From: Arminella tubonensis
Lineage (GTDB): Bacteria > Pseudomonadota > Alphaproteobacteria > Rhizobiales > Rhizobiaceae
DNA length: 60,916 nt
NCBI RefSeq assembly: GCF_003240585.1
Contig: NZ_PCDP01000043.1
Coordinates: forward strand, 1-60,916
Direction of reading: 5' to 3'
The notes beneath the pieces are model-generated. The model saw only the letters and a program-made list of their open reading frames with translations. It made no database searches and was not told where the DNA came from. The position numbers and the translations under genes are program-made. Below, piece after piece: positions 7,282-17,048 of this stretch. Position 1 is the stretch's first letter, and each line of letters starts with the position of its first letter.

Positions 7282-8052
7282 ATGCAGAAGAATGCGCCGG
7301 ATTTCAGCCTTGCGGGCAAGGTAACTTTCATAACGGGAGCGAGCCGTGGCATCGGTAGAGCTTGCGCACTTGCTTGTGCCGCGGCAGGCTCCGATATTGT
7401 TTTGGGGGTCCGTGATGTCGCAGCGTCGGCAGACCTGGTTGCCGAACTTGAGGGTGCGGCACGAAAAGTTGTCCCCGTTGAATTGGACATTCCGAATAAG
7501 GCCCACATCGCACAAGCCATCGACGCGGCACTCGCTGCGTTCGGTCGGATAGACGTCCTTGTCAATAACGTCGGCGTGGCTCCGGGCAATCTGGCGGAAC
7601 TCGTCGAGGAGAAGGACCTTGACGAAATACTCGATGTCAACATCAAGGGCACTTTTCTGATGACGCAGGCAGTAGGTCGTCAAATGATCAAGCGCAATGG
7701 CGGCCGGATCATCTGCATCAGCTCACAGGCCGGTACCGTAGCACTGCGCGGCGAGGCAATCTATTGCATGAGCAAGGCGGCGATCAACCACCTCACACGC
7801 TGCCTTGCAGCCGAATGGGCGCGCTATAATGTCACCGTAAATACCGTATCGCCGACGTTCATCCACACGGATGGTACAGCGCCTTTCTTATCCGATGCGG
7901 ACAATCGCAAAGCGACGCTCGATCACATTCCACTCGGCCGGATCGGTGAAACCGATGACGTGGTGGGTGCCGTAGTCTTCCTCGCATCACCGGCTGCGAG
8001 CCTAATCACGGGCGCGAACCTTCTCGTGGACGGTGGATGGTCCGTCGCCTGA
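7282..8052 (+). CDS. Short-chain dehydrogenase/reductase (classical SDR)
   Basis: The 256-residue enzyme has the classical SDR layout: cofactor motif TGASRGIG (residues 18-25), NNVG after strand 4, catalytic Ser148, Tyr161 and Lys165 (YCMSK), and the closing LLVDGGWSV. The ATG at 7282 is preferred because GAGGGAGG lies 7-9 bases upstream. An upstream ATG at 7255 would place that site inside the gene. The cofactor is probably NAD(P)H. The substrate is unknown, since the gene stands alone beside the IS1182 remnant and is convergent with the antiporter gene. Confidence 0.9.
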   Translation: MQKNAPDFSLAGKVTFITGASRGIGRACALACAAAGSDIVLGVRDVAASADLVAELEGAARKVVPVELDIPNKAHIAQAIDAALAAFGRIDVLVNNVGVAPGNLAELVEEKDLDEILDVNIKGTFLMTQAVGRQMIKRNGGRIICISSQAGTVALRGEAIYCMSKAAINHLTRCLAAEWARYNVTVNTVSPTFIHTDGTAPFLSDADNRKATLDHIPLGRIGETDDVVGAVVFLASPAASLITGANLLVDGGWSVA

Positions 8053-8249
8053 GGCCTAGGCGCGTCCTAGAGAATAGTCACAGTTGCACGAACACAATAC
8101 GCCTGCTTGTCGCCGCATCAGCGATCGAGAAAGCTGCTATATTCAACGTCGCTGCCGAATGATGGGAGGCTGCGACGATGCATGGCAGATGGGAAGCGGG
8201 CGGTGGCACCCTGCGCCCCACAGGGCTTCAAATAGCCCCCAAAAAGCCA

Positions 8250-9833
8250 TCAGGATTTCGCAGAAATTGCACTCAGCTCTTCTAAATCCAGGTCCCGTTC
8301 CAGCTCGTCCAGAGTTTCGTCGTCAATATCGCCGGCGCGGTGAAGCCGTATGAGTTCACGGCGACCAGTCGCGACTGCCTGCAGGACTACATCGAAATGG
8401 GCTTGGAGGAGCGGCGTGTACTGCTCCGTGCGCTCGGCATAGTCGACAATCTTCTCGGCTCTGACCTGATACCGCTGCAGCAATTGTGGGTGAATAAGAT
8501 TGCCTTGACCGTCATAAGCCAGCGTTTGGATGGTTGCAAATTGCGCCTGAGCCATGGCGGCTTCGGCCTGGCTCATGCTGAAGCGAGGCTTGCTCGATTC
8601 TGGCTCTGTCAACCGCGCCCACGTAATCAAGCGCCCTAGCGTGGTACCTTGCAAAAGCACGGTCCCAAGAATGATGGCAAATGAAGCCACAAGGATGAAG
8701 TCGCGGCCAGGGAAGCTTTCAGGCACGCTCAGTGCCAAGGCAAGCGTGACCACGCCGCGCACGCCCGCCCAGCTGAGCACGGTGGCGCCCCGAAACCCGA
8801 GAGGCGTGTATCGATCCAGCGCCAAGAGGTTGCATAGCCGGACTACGAAGTCAGATCCAAATGCCCACGCAAAGCGCGCGAGAATGAGCGCGATCAGGAT
8901 CACGAGTATCGGCAATCCCATCGTTGCCATCACAACGTCGAATCCGCCACCGCGTTCAACGACCCCTCGCAAGGATAAGCCGATCAATATGAAAACCGTG
9001 GCTTCCATTAGAAAAACGACGACGGTCCAGAACGACGTACCGCGCATGCGTGTTGACGCTGACAGGACGGTATGCTGGTGCCAACTCATGATTAGACCGG
9101 TGGTTACGGTGGCGATGACACCGGAAACATGGATCAGTTCGCCGAGAAGATAAGAGATCCATGACAGGAGAGCGGTGGCGGCGATGATCAGATATTCGTC
9201 GCCTAGCCGGCGCACGAGCAGGACCCATGCTGTGCCGACGGCGATGCCGACGACGGCGCCGCCGAATGCCAGCAGGAAGAAGCTGCCCACCGCATCCGCT
9301 GTGCTGAAGGAACCGGTTATTCCAGCGGCGATGGCGAAGCGAAAGAGCACCAGACCGCTCGCGTCGTTGAGCAGGCTTTCGCCCTCCAGCAGGATTTGAA
9401 GACGCCGGGGCAGCTTTACACGCTCGAGCACCGCACGAGCAGAAACAGCGTCAGGTGGCGAAACGATCGCTCCCAGCGCAGCGCAAGCCGCCCAGGGAAG
9501 CGAGGGGAACAACAGGTGGGTCACCACAGCAACGACGGCGAAAGTGAAGAAAACCGCACCGACGGCGAGCGACGTGATCCCGATCACATGGTGGCGCAAA
9601 CGGCCAACGGCGATAGACCATGCGCCATCCAGAAGCAGAGGCGGCAGGAAGATGACCAGCACCAGGGCCGGGTCAATTTCGATAGTCGGCAGGCCCGGCA
9701 GGAAGGCAAGCAGCCCGCCACCGGCGAGCAGCGCCACGGATGGCGGCATTCCCAACCTGTGACCGGCGTAGTGAAGTACGATGATCGCTACAAACATAAC
9801 GATTACCAGCTCGAATAAATAGGTTGGTTCCAT
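8250..9833 (-). CDS. Na+/H+ antiporter, CPA1 (NhaP-like) family
   Basis: The 527-residue protein has about twelve membrane segments (residues 5-395) and CPA1 signatures. These include PPLLLDGAWSIAVGRLRHH near residue 65, the ALGAIVSPPDAVSARAVLERV ion-site block with conserved Asp, and LLEGESLLNDASGLVLFRFA. The GVRGVVTLALALSVPE block lies near residue 355. A soluble C-terminal domain of about 120 residues (TLAYDGQGNLIHPQLLQRYQ, then an acidic end) likely regulates exchange. It should swap cytoplasmic Na+ (or K+) for H+ at the inner membrane. It is a single gene. Confidence 0.9.
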   Translation of the reverse strand: MEPTYLFELVIVMFVAIIVLHYAGHRLGMPPSVALLAGGGLLAFLPGLPTIEIDPALVLVIFLPPLLLDGAWSIAVGRLRHHVIGITSLAVGAVFFTFAVVAVVTHLLFPSLPWAACAALGAIVSPPDAVSARAVLERVKLPRRLQILLEGESLLNDASGLVLFRFAIAAGITGSFSTADAVGSFFLLAFGGAVVGIAVGTAWVLLVRRLGDEYLIIAATALLSWISYLLGELIHVSGVIATVTTGLIMSWHQHTVLSASTRMRGTSFWTVVVFLMEATVFILIGLSLRGVVERGGGFDVVMATMGLPILVILIALILARFAWAFGSDFVVRLCNLLALDRYTPLGFRGATVLSWAGVRGVVTLALALSVPESFPGRDFILVASFAIILGTVLLQGTTLGRLITWARLTEPESSKPRFSMSQAEAAMAQAQFATIQTLAYDGQGNLIHPQLLQRYQVRAEKIVDYAERTEQYTPLLQAHFDVVLQAVATGRRELIRLHRAGDIDDETLDELERDLDLEELSAISAKS

Positions 9834-10059
9834 GCGCTCGCCTTAAGTGTGGTCTCTTCTTAATCGACCTATTAAAGGGTTTGTCCCGTCGGAACGCAAT
9901 CGCGCAGAGCGCTGCCGCGCCAGATGCTGACCTGCCACGAGTATTTCCGAGCCCCGCCCGGCTCAGCCTCTTGACGCAGCCCGTTACTTCAACAGAACGA
10001 GTGGAATAGTCGCGTCTGTCGCCGAGGAACTGAAGAAAAGGCTTATGAACCATTCTAAC

Positions 10060-10767
10060 TTAAACGAGCGTTCCAATCAGTTGTACAAGCTCGCCGAGGC
10101 TATTAATTTTCCGGAACCTGGGCGTTGAAATGGGTGTCTCGAAATGCTCCACCACCCATGTTATTGGCTGGGGCACATGCACTCCCCAGTAGCCCGCCTC
10201 AAGGGCCGGTATCACATCGGATTTCAAGGAGTTCCCAACCATCATCGCTCGCCCCGCCCGCATGCCGTGCTTCTCCGATATCCGGCGATAGGTCTCGACA
10301 TTTTTGTCCGAAACGATTTCCACGGCCTCAAAAAATTTTCTCAGCCCAGATTCCTCCAGTTTCCTCTCTTGATCGAAGAGATCGCCCCGCGTAATCAGCA
10401 CCAATCTATAGACACCGGACAACTCAGCGAGGGTTTCAGCGACATGCGAGAGCAGTTCAATTGGATGCTTCAACAATTCGTGCCCGCTTGAAATGATGCT
10501 CTTAATCAAGCTGAGAGGTGCCCTGTCTCCGGTTAGTTCAATGGTGGTTTTTATCATGGATAGCGTAAAGCCTTTCACGCCAAAGCTGTAAAGCGGTAGG
10601 TTGCGGAGTTCCACCTCACGCAATTTTTTCGTGATTTCGGCGTCGTCGCCAAATCCGGCGAGTAGATTGATCAGCCGTTGTTCCGCTTGCCTGTAGAAAT
10701 CAGCATGCTTCCAAAGGGTGTCATCGGCATCAAAACCGATCAAGGAGAATTTTCCATCAACGGACAT
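10060..10767 (-). CDS. HAD-superfamily hydrolase
   Basis: The 235-residue protein has the haloacid-dehalogenase motifs in order: motif I GFDADDTLW near residues 12-20 (nucleophile and acid Asp), a helical cap domain (about 30-110), motif II LITRGD, motif III Lys in SDKNVETY, and motif IV MMVGNSLKSDVIPALEAG. The family usually acts as a phosphatase on small phosphorylated metabolites. The DADDT variant and the large C1 cap are typical of a rhizobial group with no assigned substrate. It is probably monocistronic. Confidence 0.85.
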   Translation of the reverse strand: MSVDGKFSLIGFDADDTLWKHADFYRQAEQRLINLLAGFGDDAEITKKLREVELRNLPLYSFGVKGFTLSMIKTTIELTGDRAPLSLIKSIISSGHELLKHPIELLSHVAETLAELSGVYRLVLITRGDLFDQERKLEESGLRKFFEAVEIVSDKNVETYRRISEKHGMRAGRAMMVGNSLKSDVIPALEAGYWGVHVPQPITWVVEHFETPISTPRFRKINSLGELVQLIGTLV

Positions 10768-11176
10768 CGGTCATTTCCCTTTTATTACCCGCGCGCATCA
10801 TTAAACTGCCTGACCATCAAGACGAACAGGATCACTGTCACAGGGAAAAACGGGCGCATCTCTTGTGATTCAAATTGCGCCATTATCGGCATCGATCGGG
10901 CGCCAGGAAGCCCATTGCGGAATTCCTAGGCTGCTCTAGCGCCGGGCTAGACCCACACCGGAACATAGAGGTTTCCTGGCAATTGCCGTTTCGCACCAGA
11001 CCAAAATCCATCGGCCTTCAGATGCCACTCCAACTACATCCGTTTTATCCTTATATATCTGCTGGTTATAGCATATTGTTGAAATGGCAGATTCCACCAC
11101 TCGCCTTTGCTTTCAACAAATGGGACGTGAAAATGGCGGGGTTCTTGACCTCGCGTCGCAGCTTTGTCGTGCTTCG
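10768..11176. other. Intergenic region, AT-rich in its centre
   Basis: No gene is convincing here. The part at about 11030-11075 is AT-rich (TTATATATC, TTATAGCATATTG), unlike its surroundings. It could contain a promoter for the HAD gene or simply be non-coding spacer. Confidence 0.3.
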
Positions 11177-11743
11177 CTACAGCGCCATGGCGACCTCGCG
11201 TCCGCGGCCGAGTTCACTCATCCAATCCGAGAGTGTCGCGTTGGATTTTATCTGGGTTCCATAATGACGCCGGAGCGCTGCGACCAGCCGGCCCTCCCGC
11301 TCAAGCTGCTCGTCGGCAAATTGGATCATGAGGGAGTTCGGCCAGGCTTGCGGCCGGATCTCGCGTAACACTTCGAAGATACGATCCTCGTCCTTGTCAG
11401 GTTGAGCCTGTGCCATGATGGCCGCCATGGCAGCTGTCGAGCGCGAAACGCCCATATGGCAATGCACAAGAAGACGGCTGGGCGCCTCGCTATCGATTGC
11501 CGCACCGAAATCCAATATGGTTTCAACATGGGACGGGTTCGGCAAAATCATACCCGGATGCGGATCGATAATGTCGTGCATTCGCAGCACAAGTCGGTGC
11601 ACCATTCCAAAACGCTCGAAATCAACGATTTCAGGCAGGTCTGGATCGACGAGCGAAAGCACGTGCGTGACGCCGCTTCTCGAATGGCCGACCAGTTCCT
11701 CCAGGCCGCAAATGACTTGACCGGGGACCTCTAAAATCTGCAT
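11177..11743 (-). CDS. Tyrosine phosphatase-like protein (dual-specificity fold)
   Basis: The 188-residue protein carries the CX5R phosphatase loop as HCHMGVSRS, with Cys95 as nucleophile and Arg101 as phosphate ligand. MHDIID at residues 55-60 provides a likely general acid (Asp57 or Asp60). The N-terminal LEELVGHSRSGVTHVLSLVD also fits the dual-specificity/PTP-like group often annotated as protein tyrosine phosphatase in rhizobia. It would be cytoplasmic. Substrate and partner are unknown; neighbours give no clue. Confidence 0.85.
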   Translation of the reverse strand: MQILEVPGQVICGLEELVGHSRSGVTHVLSLVDPDLPEIVDFERFGMVHRLVLRMHDIIDPHPGMILPNPSHVETILDFGAAIDSEAPSRLLVHCHMGVSRSTAAMAAIMAQAQPDKDEDRIFEVLREIRPQAWPNSLMIQFADEQLEREGRLVAALRRHYGTQIKSNATLSDWMSELGRGREVAMAL

Positions 11744-12016
11744 GTGACTACTTCCTTGCCATAATTAGGTTCTTGAAGAGGCGGCGACGCCGATCGCGCC
11801 GGCGACACGACCACGATTCGATGTCCGTCGTGAAGACACAATAGCCTGCCGGCACTCCGGCCGCACCACTCCGCTGTCCAGCGATTTGTTCAAAACACAC
11901 GTCTCGACCTATCGACGGTTGATCTAATTCATCGTTGCGAACCAGACGAGCAGAAGATTTTAAACATTAGGTGCTAGCGTTTGCAACGCCCTCGAAATCG
12001 CAGCTTAAGACAGACA

Positions 12017-12943
12017 ATGGACGAGACAGATCTGATTCCACCGCCAATTCTTGCGTCGATGCTGATGCGAATGTTTGAGTTCGCGCCCATTGCCATGGCA
12101 ATCACGACGAGCGATGCGGCAACGTCGAGCTATGTGAAAGTCAACGATGCGTATTTGAAGCTTACGGGCCGCAAATGGAGTGACATCCGCGGCAAGAAAC
12201 TGACCACCGAGGGGGCTGCGATCGACAGCCCCGCCCGCGACCGACGCCATCGCCTGCTTGCGGACGAGGGTGCGTACGTTCTTGAAGAGGTGGATATTGT
12301 CCATGCCAATGGGACAGAGATCCCGACGTTGATCTCAGCCCAGCGAACCGTCGTCAACGGTGTGTCTTTTGACGTCGAGGTCATACTCGATGTGTCGGCG
12401 CGAGTGAAACTTCAACGCGAGATGGACCTAGCGTTAAGAAAAGCCGCTATGACCGATGCCCTCTCCGGCCTGCCGAATAGAGCCTGTTTCGAAGAATTCA
12501 TGGCACATTCGATATCGCACGCACAGACTTCCAACAAGCAGCTGAGGCTGGCATTCATCGACCTTAACGGCTTCAAGATTATAAACGACACGATGGGCCA
12601 CGCCGTTGGCGACGAGATCCTGAAAGTGGTCTCACAGCGCCTGCGCGAGAAGTGCCGATCGACGGATTTCGTCGCGAGGATAGGCGGCGACGAATTCGTG
12701 GCTCTGCTCGAGACCGATCCCATCGGCGTCAACGAACATATCGAGCTGCTGAAGCGCATCATGGAAAGGGTATTCGAGCCTATCGGGTTGGATGGACGCA
12801 CGATCAATATCGGCGCGGCGATCGGTGTAGCGCTGCTGGACCCATCCAGGGATACCCCCGCGACCCTTTTGAAAAAGGCCGACGAACGCATGTATTTCGC
12901 CAAGGCTTCCGGCGATCGCCTTCGCATGGAGATAGCAGGATAA
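12017..12943 (+). CDS. Diguanylate cyclase with N-terminal PAS domain
   Basis: The 308-residue protein has a PAS sensor (about residues 15-125, with FEFAPIAMAIT, VNDAYLKLTGR and an internal EEVDIVHANGTEI) followed by a GGDEF domain (about 145-305). The active-site GGDEF is intact at residues 223-227. An RSTD inhibitory site lies exactly five residues before it, so the enzyme should make cyclic di-GMP and be product-inhibited. No membrane segment is seen, so the signal is probably cytoplasmic. The start at 12017 is a choice; a TTG at 11981 is possible, and neither has a strong ribosome-binding site. Confidence 0.88.
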   Translation: MDETDLIPPPILASMLMRMFEFAPIAMAITTSDAATSSYVKVNDAYLKLTGRKWSDIRGKKLTTEGAAIDSPARDRRHRLLADEGAYVLEEVDIVHANGTEIPTLISAQRTVVNGVSFDVEVILDVSARVKLQREMDLALRKAAMTDALSGLPNRACFEEFMAHSISHAQTSNKQLRLAFIDLNGFKIINDTMGHAVGDEILKVVSQRLREKCRSTDFVARIGGDEFVALLETDPIGVNEHIELLKRIMERVFEPIGLDGRTINIGAAIGVALLDPSRDTPATLLKKADERMYFAKASGDRLRMEIAG

Positions 12944-13470
12944 CTCCGGGGATAAAAATATGGCCGACCACGCGGGCTTCAAAGCTCGCGGGATCGGCCA
13001 TTTGTCCTATCACACCTTATTGCGTCAGGCGGACAACGTCCCCATCGGCCGAGGTGCACGCGGACGAGATGGTGTAGAAAAGGTCCTGGCGATCCCACCC
13101 GCCGTCTTCCCGAGCATGTGTCTGTGTCTTCTCGCAGCCAAAGTAGTCCTGGACCGGCATTATCGTGTTCGCAGGCAATTGCCGGCCGTGGACATAGCCT
13201 TGGCTCTAATATCGTCTTTTATGAATATACATTCGAGCCGCTAACAGATCGTCGCAATATTCCTTTGCATTTTAAGCGAGCTGTCGTTGCGCCCTGAAAC
13301 CGGACAACAATCGCTGGTTTCGCAAGCGTTCGCATGGGACAGGCTGCTTCAGCAGCGTTTAGAGGCGCCCGCTTGGCAAGTGGCACAATCGAACGCGAAA
13401 TGCGGGCTAGCCCTTGCAGGGGCAGCACGCATTCCTCATTTTGAGTTGGCAAACGGCTGTCGTCCGGAGG
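12944..13470. other. Spacer with a possible dead reading frame
   Basis: Apart from the hairpin terminator, the minus strand at about 13017-13150 has an open frame of some 45 codons with protein-like composition (GCEKTQTHAREDGGWDRQDL, FYTISSACTSADGDVVRLTQ). A stop precedes it immediately and no start codon is available, so it may be a frameshifted remnant. The rest (13160-13470) holds nothing recognisable. Confidence 0.3.
12961..13000 (+). terminator. Hairpin terminator after the GGDEF gene
   Basis: TGGCCGA (12961-12967) pairs with TCGGCCA (12994-13000). Inside, CGCGGGCTT pairs with AAGCTCGCG around a two-base loop, giving a long, nearly continuous stem 17 bases after the stop codon. The following TTTGT is a short T-run, so termination may be incomplete. 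Confidence 0.6.
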
Positions 13471-14517
13471 CTACTGGTCGAGCCTGATCTGCAATTTCAC
13501 GTCGGAGGGGCGGGCTTCGGTCGCACGCTCAAAGGCCTTGATCGAGTCCTCGAAGCCGAATGTTTCGGAGATCAGCGGTTTCAAATCGACGCGACCCGAG
13601 GCGATCAGCGCAATCGACCGATCATACTGATGTGCATAGCGAAACACCGTTTCGATCCGGATTTCCTTGGTCGATGCCGTGGAAATGTCAAACCCGACCG
13701 GAGCAACCGGCAGGCCGACGGCGACGATCACACCGCCTGGGCGCGGTAGATCCATGACCGTTTCCCATGCCTTCGACGAGCCGGAGCATTCAAAGACGAC
13801 ATCGGCGCCCCAGCCATCAGTCAAACGGTTGACCTCTTCGACCAGATTGGTCTCCCGGATATTGACTGGAATGACGCCCTGATACTTGGCGGCGATGTCG
13901 AGCTTCGGCTGGGCGAGATCGGCAACGATCGCCCGGGCGCAACCGCCGGCAAGGGCCGCAATCGCAACCATGGTGCCGATTGGCCCGGCACCGAGCACCA
14001 CAGCGGTGTCGCCTGGGGTGATTTTCGCCTTGGTCGCGGCCTGCATACCGACGGCAAATGGTTCGACCATGGCGCCTTCGGCGAAGCTGACATTATCAGG
14101 CAGTTTGAAGGTGTAGTTGGCCGGATGCACAACGAAGGGCGTGAGGACGCCATGGATCGGCGGAGTTGCCCAAAACCGCACTGCGGGATCGACATTGTAC
14201 ATTCCAAGACGGCTCGCCCTCGAATTCGGATCGGGAATGCCCGGTTCCATGCAAACACGGTCGCCGATCTTAAGATGGGTAACGCCCTCCCCGACCTCGA
14301 CCACGGTGCCCGCGGCCTCATGGCCGAGCACCATCGGTTCATTGACGATGAAAGGACCGATCCGGCCGTGTGTAAAATAATGCACATCCGAACCGCAAAC
14401 GCCGACAGTGTGGATCTTGATCTTGACCTCTCCCGGTCCGACTGCCTGCGGCAGGTCGATGTCACGCAATGCCAACTCATGTTGGCGCTCAAGAACCAGG
14501 GCACGCACCTTCGTCAT
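13471..14517 (-). CDS. Zinc-dependent polyol (sorbitol/xylitol-type) dehydrogenase
   Basis: The 348-residue medium-chain dehydrogenase has catalytic zinc ligands Cys41 (GVCGSD), His66 and Glu67 (LGHEAAG), and the nucleotide site VLGAGPIGTMVAIAAL. It resembles xylitol/L-iditol dehydrogenases, which oxidise a polyol to a ketose with NAD+. The lobe that normally carries four structural-zinc cysteines reads GIPDPNSRASRLGMYNVDPA, so that zinc is absent, as in one known subgroup. The ATG at 14517 has AGGA at good spacing. The upstream 97 codons of the open frame are not protein-like. Confidence 0.88.
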   Translation of the reverse strand: MTKVRALVLERQHELALRDIDLPQAVGPGEVKIKIHTVGVCGSDVHYFTHGRIGPFIVNEPMVLGHEAAGTVVEVGEGVTHLKIGDRVCMEPGIPDPNSRASRLGMYNVDPAVRFWATPPIHGVLTPFVVHPANYTFKLPDNVSFAEGAMVEPFAVGMQAATKAKITPGDTAVVLGAGPIGTMVAIAALAGGCARAIVADLAQPKLDIAAKYQGVIPVNIRETNLVEEVNRLTDGWGADVVFECSGSSKAWETVMDLPRPGGVIVAVGLPVAPVGFDISTASTKEIRIETVFRYAHQYDRSIALIASGRVDLKPLISETFGFEDSIKAFERATEARPSDVKLQIRLDQ

Positions 14518-15078
14518 CACGACATTTCCTTTGCGTCTATGTCTAGGATTGGTCTCGCTGTTCGGCGAGAGCAGATGCATGTGTTTATATAGGTTGGGAT
14601 GAGCGGGATAAAATGATTTTCGCCGATTCGGCGCATCAAAGAGCAATTTCGTAGATCCGTCGCTCCAGCACCGTCCGATGGAAACTTTGCTTGCCGAGCA
14701 GCCGCCAAACATCGCACGTGGCGTCGAGTGTTCCAACCTGTCGGCCTCCCCAGCATGCCCCAAAACTGGCACACTAGCCATCTTCTGCACCGGGGTTGTG
14801 CCTTTCACGCCGCTACAATATGATAATTGGCTACATTATAGGCATCTTATTTAGGAAAGTTTCAAGCAAGCTTACTCGATCAATATCCTTGACTATTGTT
14901 TCAGCAGGCACAATTCATCGATGGGGAGCATTAAATCGATCATGGCCTACGATTGGACTGGACAACGCGCGCGTCGGGCAAGGACGCTTCGTTTGCTAAG
15001 CATCGCCTTATTTCTAATTTTGTTGGTCGGACTACCAGCAATATTCCTGCAATAGCTCCGCTCGAACGATGCCGGTTT
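14518..15078. other. Intergenic region with an AT-rich core
   Basis: No gene is supported. The segment at about 14815-14945 is clearly richer in A and T than its neighbours and contains two near copies of GCTACAATAT/GCTACATTAT. It may hold the promoter of the polyol dehydrogenase or foreign DNA. Confidence 0.3.
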
Positions 15079-15372
15079 TCATTTTCCATTATTCCGGTTT
15101 GTTTGCTTCGCGATTACATCCGCCTGCGTGACAGTCAGGTAGGGCGAGCTGACCTGTCCGGCTCCGATATTCAACGCATCGCCTAGCGGCTCGTCCCCGC
15201 TTTGGCGATCGGGGCGATCATGCTTGGCATTGGCGGTCGCCTTTTCATCCTGCCACACGCCCTTGAGATCGGGGCGATCCTTGGCTTCGGCCAGGCCTTC
15301 GACGCCGGTCACCGTCGCCTGTTTTGCTGAGGGGCCCGAGTTCATTTCGTTGTCGACTGGATTGCCGGTCAT
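15079..15372 (-). CDS. Small hydrophilic protein of unknown function
   Basis: An ATG at 15372 preceded by an ideal GGAGGA site (three bases before it) starts a 97-residue, strongly polar protein. It is rich in Asp, Lys, Asn and Gly with no hydrophobic segment, for example RPDLKGVWQDEKATANAKHD. The composition suggests an unstructured, hydrophilin- or stress-like protein. It follows the DHA2 exporter gene on the same strand after about 100 bases. No family was recognised. Confidence 0.5.
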   Translation of the reverse strand: MTGNPVDNEMNSGPSAKQATVTGVEGLAEAKDRPDLKGVWQDEKATANAKHDRPDRQSGDEPLGDALNIGAGQVSSPYLTVTQADVIAKQTNRNNGK

Positions 15373-15472
15373 GACTTCCTCCACTGACATTGGTTCAACA
15401 GGTCCTGCATAAGGTAAGTTCGTTTCTGCGCCATCGGCAACGGGCGGCAAAGTCTCCGCAGTCGAGGACGCG

Positions 15473-16936
15473 TCAGGCTGTCTTCTTTGCGCCCGGCTTC
15501 TGCTTGCGGGAAACATTGTCGCCCGCCTTTGGATCGAGACGCAGGCAGTCGACAGTCGCAAGCAAAGCGATAATACCCAGCATGACAAAAGCCAGCCGAA
15601 ACTCAATAGCTGTCAGCCCCCCAAGCCCCATCGGACCTGAAATAGCCTGGCCGATGCGAATTCCGATGGCTCCGACGGCTATTCCCATACCCATCGTCAA
15701 TTGGAACGCCGTGCTGAACAGCGTGTTGGCGCCGGTCATCTGCTTCGCCGGAATATCGGCAAAGGCGATGGTGTTCAGCGCTGTGAAGTGCATCGAGCGG
15801 CACATGCCGCCCAGGAAAAGAATGATCAGCATGAAGGGGAGAGGCGTGGCGGGGGAGAACAGCGCGCAGGCCGCAATGAGGACCGCATTGATAACGCCAT
15901 TGACGACCAGCACCCGCTTGAAGCCGAAACGCCGGAGAATCCATGTTGTCCCCGGCTTCATCGCGAGGTTGCCGGCGAATACAGCGAGCGTTATCAGACC
16001 GGCATGAAAGGCACTAAGCCCGAAACCCACCTGAAACATCAGCGGCAAGAGGAACGGAACAGCGCCGATGGCAGTGCGGAAAAGCGATCCGCCGGCAATC
16101 GTCACTTTGAAAGTTGGCAGCCTCAGCCCGGAAAAGTCGATCAGCGGATGATTGGTGCGACGGAAATGAATGATCGCCGCGACTAGCAGCAGGACGCCGA
16201 CGGCGAGATAGGCAGAGGCCTGCAGCCAAACAGGGTCCGGCCGGCCAATGAGCTCCAGGCCGTACATCAGACCGGCAAGGCCAAAGCCGCTGACGACGAA
16301 ACCAAGCCAGTCAAAAGGCGGTGCGGCGGCCTGTTTCGTCTGCGGGATAAGGATCATTGCAAAGATGAGGGCGAACACGCCGAGCGGCAGGTTCAGGAAG
16401 AAGATCCATCGCCAGGTGGCGTGGTCGGTGATGAAGCCGCCAAGCGGCGGTCCGAGGATCGGCGCCACCAACGCCGGCCAAGTGATCGTCGCGATCGCCG
16501 ATATAAGCTGGTCCTTGGGCGTGTTGTTGAGAACGACGAGGCGACCGACAGGCACCATCATCGCGCCGCCTATGCCCTGGAGTATCCGCGTGGCAACGAA
16601 CGTCCCGATACTATCCGCGAAACCGCAGAGAACGGAAGCAAGCGTGAAGACCACGACCGCAGCGGTGAAAACCGGACGGGCGCCGAAACGATCGCTAATC
16701 CAGCCGCTGATCGGAATGAATACACCAAGGGTCAGAAGATAGGCGCTCATGCCGATATTAAGGTCGACCGGACGGACGCCGAAGGAAACCGCCATTTGCG
16801 GCAACGCGGTCGCAATGACCGTCCCGTCGAGATTTTCCATAAAAAAGGCACCAGCGACAAGCAGCGCTATCAGCAAGGGCCGGGAATGTGAGGTGAGCTC
16901 GGCGCCGGCCGGCTTGTCTGTAGATAAGTCCGCCAT
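15473..16936 (-). CDS. MFS exporter, DHA2 (14-segment) family
   Basis: The 487-residue protein has about 14 membrane segments. The DHA2 marks are FFMENLDGTVIATALPQMA in segment 1, GWISDRFGARPVFTAA as motif A, and the antiporter motif region LGPPLGGFITDHATWRWIFF. Such proteins expel drugs or toxic organics against H+. The ATG at 16936 is chosen because it precedes the cytoplasmic lead-in and has a GGAG site. It lies just downstream of a second DHA2 gene on the same strand, so both may be in one unit. The substrate is unknown. Confidence 0.88.
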   Translation of the reverse strand: MADLSTDKPAGAELTSHSRPLLIALLVAGAFFMENLDGTVIATALPQMAVSFGVRPVDLNIGMSAYLLTLGVFIPISGWISDRFGARPVFTAAVVVFTLASVLCGFADSIGTFVATRILQGIGGAMMVPVGRLVVLNNTPKDQLISAIATITWPALVAPILGPPLGGFITDHATWRWIFFLNLPLGVFALIFAMILIPQTKQAAAPPFDWLGFVVSGFGLAGLMYGLELIGRPDPVWLQASAYLAVGVLLLVAAIIHFRRTNHPLIDFSGLRLPTFKVTIAGGSLFRTAIGAVPFLLPLMFQVGFGLSAFHAGLITLAVFAGNLAMKPGTTWILRRFGFKRVLVVNGVINAVLIAACALFSPATPLPFMLIILFLGGMCRSMHFTALNTIAFADIPAKQMTGANTLFSTAFQLTMGMGIAVGAIGIRIGQAISGPMGLGGLTAIEFRLAFVMLGIIALLATVDCLRLDPKAGDNVSRKQKPGAKKTA

Positions 16937-17048
16937 GAAGAGATTGCTCCGACTCCGGGCCAAGGTGCCCGATAATATGTGTTCAGGCACCGACCGCTGT
17001 CGAGTGCAGTTACACCGCTTTTACGGCTCGTTCAAACCCGCACGGCAA

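Noticed and set aside
7111..7683. Minus-strand frame of 190 codons
   Set aside because: It overlaps the clear SDR gene in antisense and shows no domain.
8340..9818. Several plus-strand frames under the antiporter
   Set aside because: All are antisense to the well-defined CPA1 antiporter.
13017..13161. Small minus-strand gene with a plausible C-terminus
   Set aside because: The protein-like frame has no start codon and a stop just upstream; the ATG at 13161 is in a different frame.
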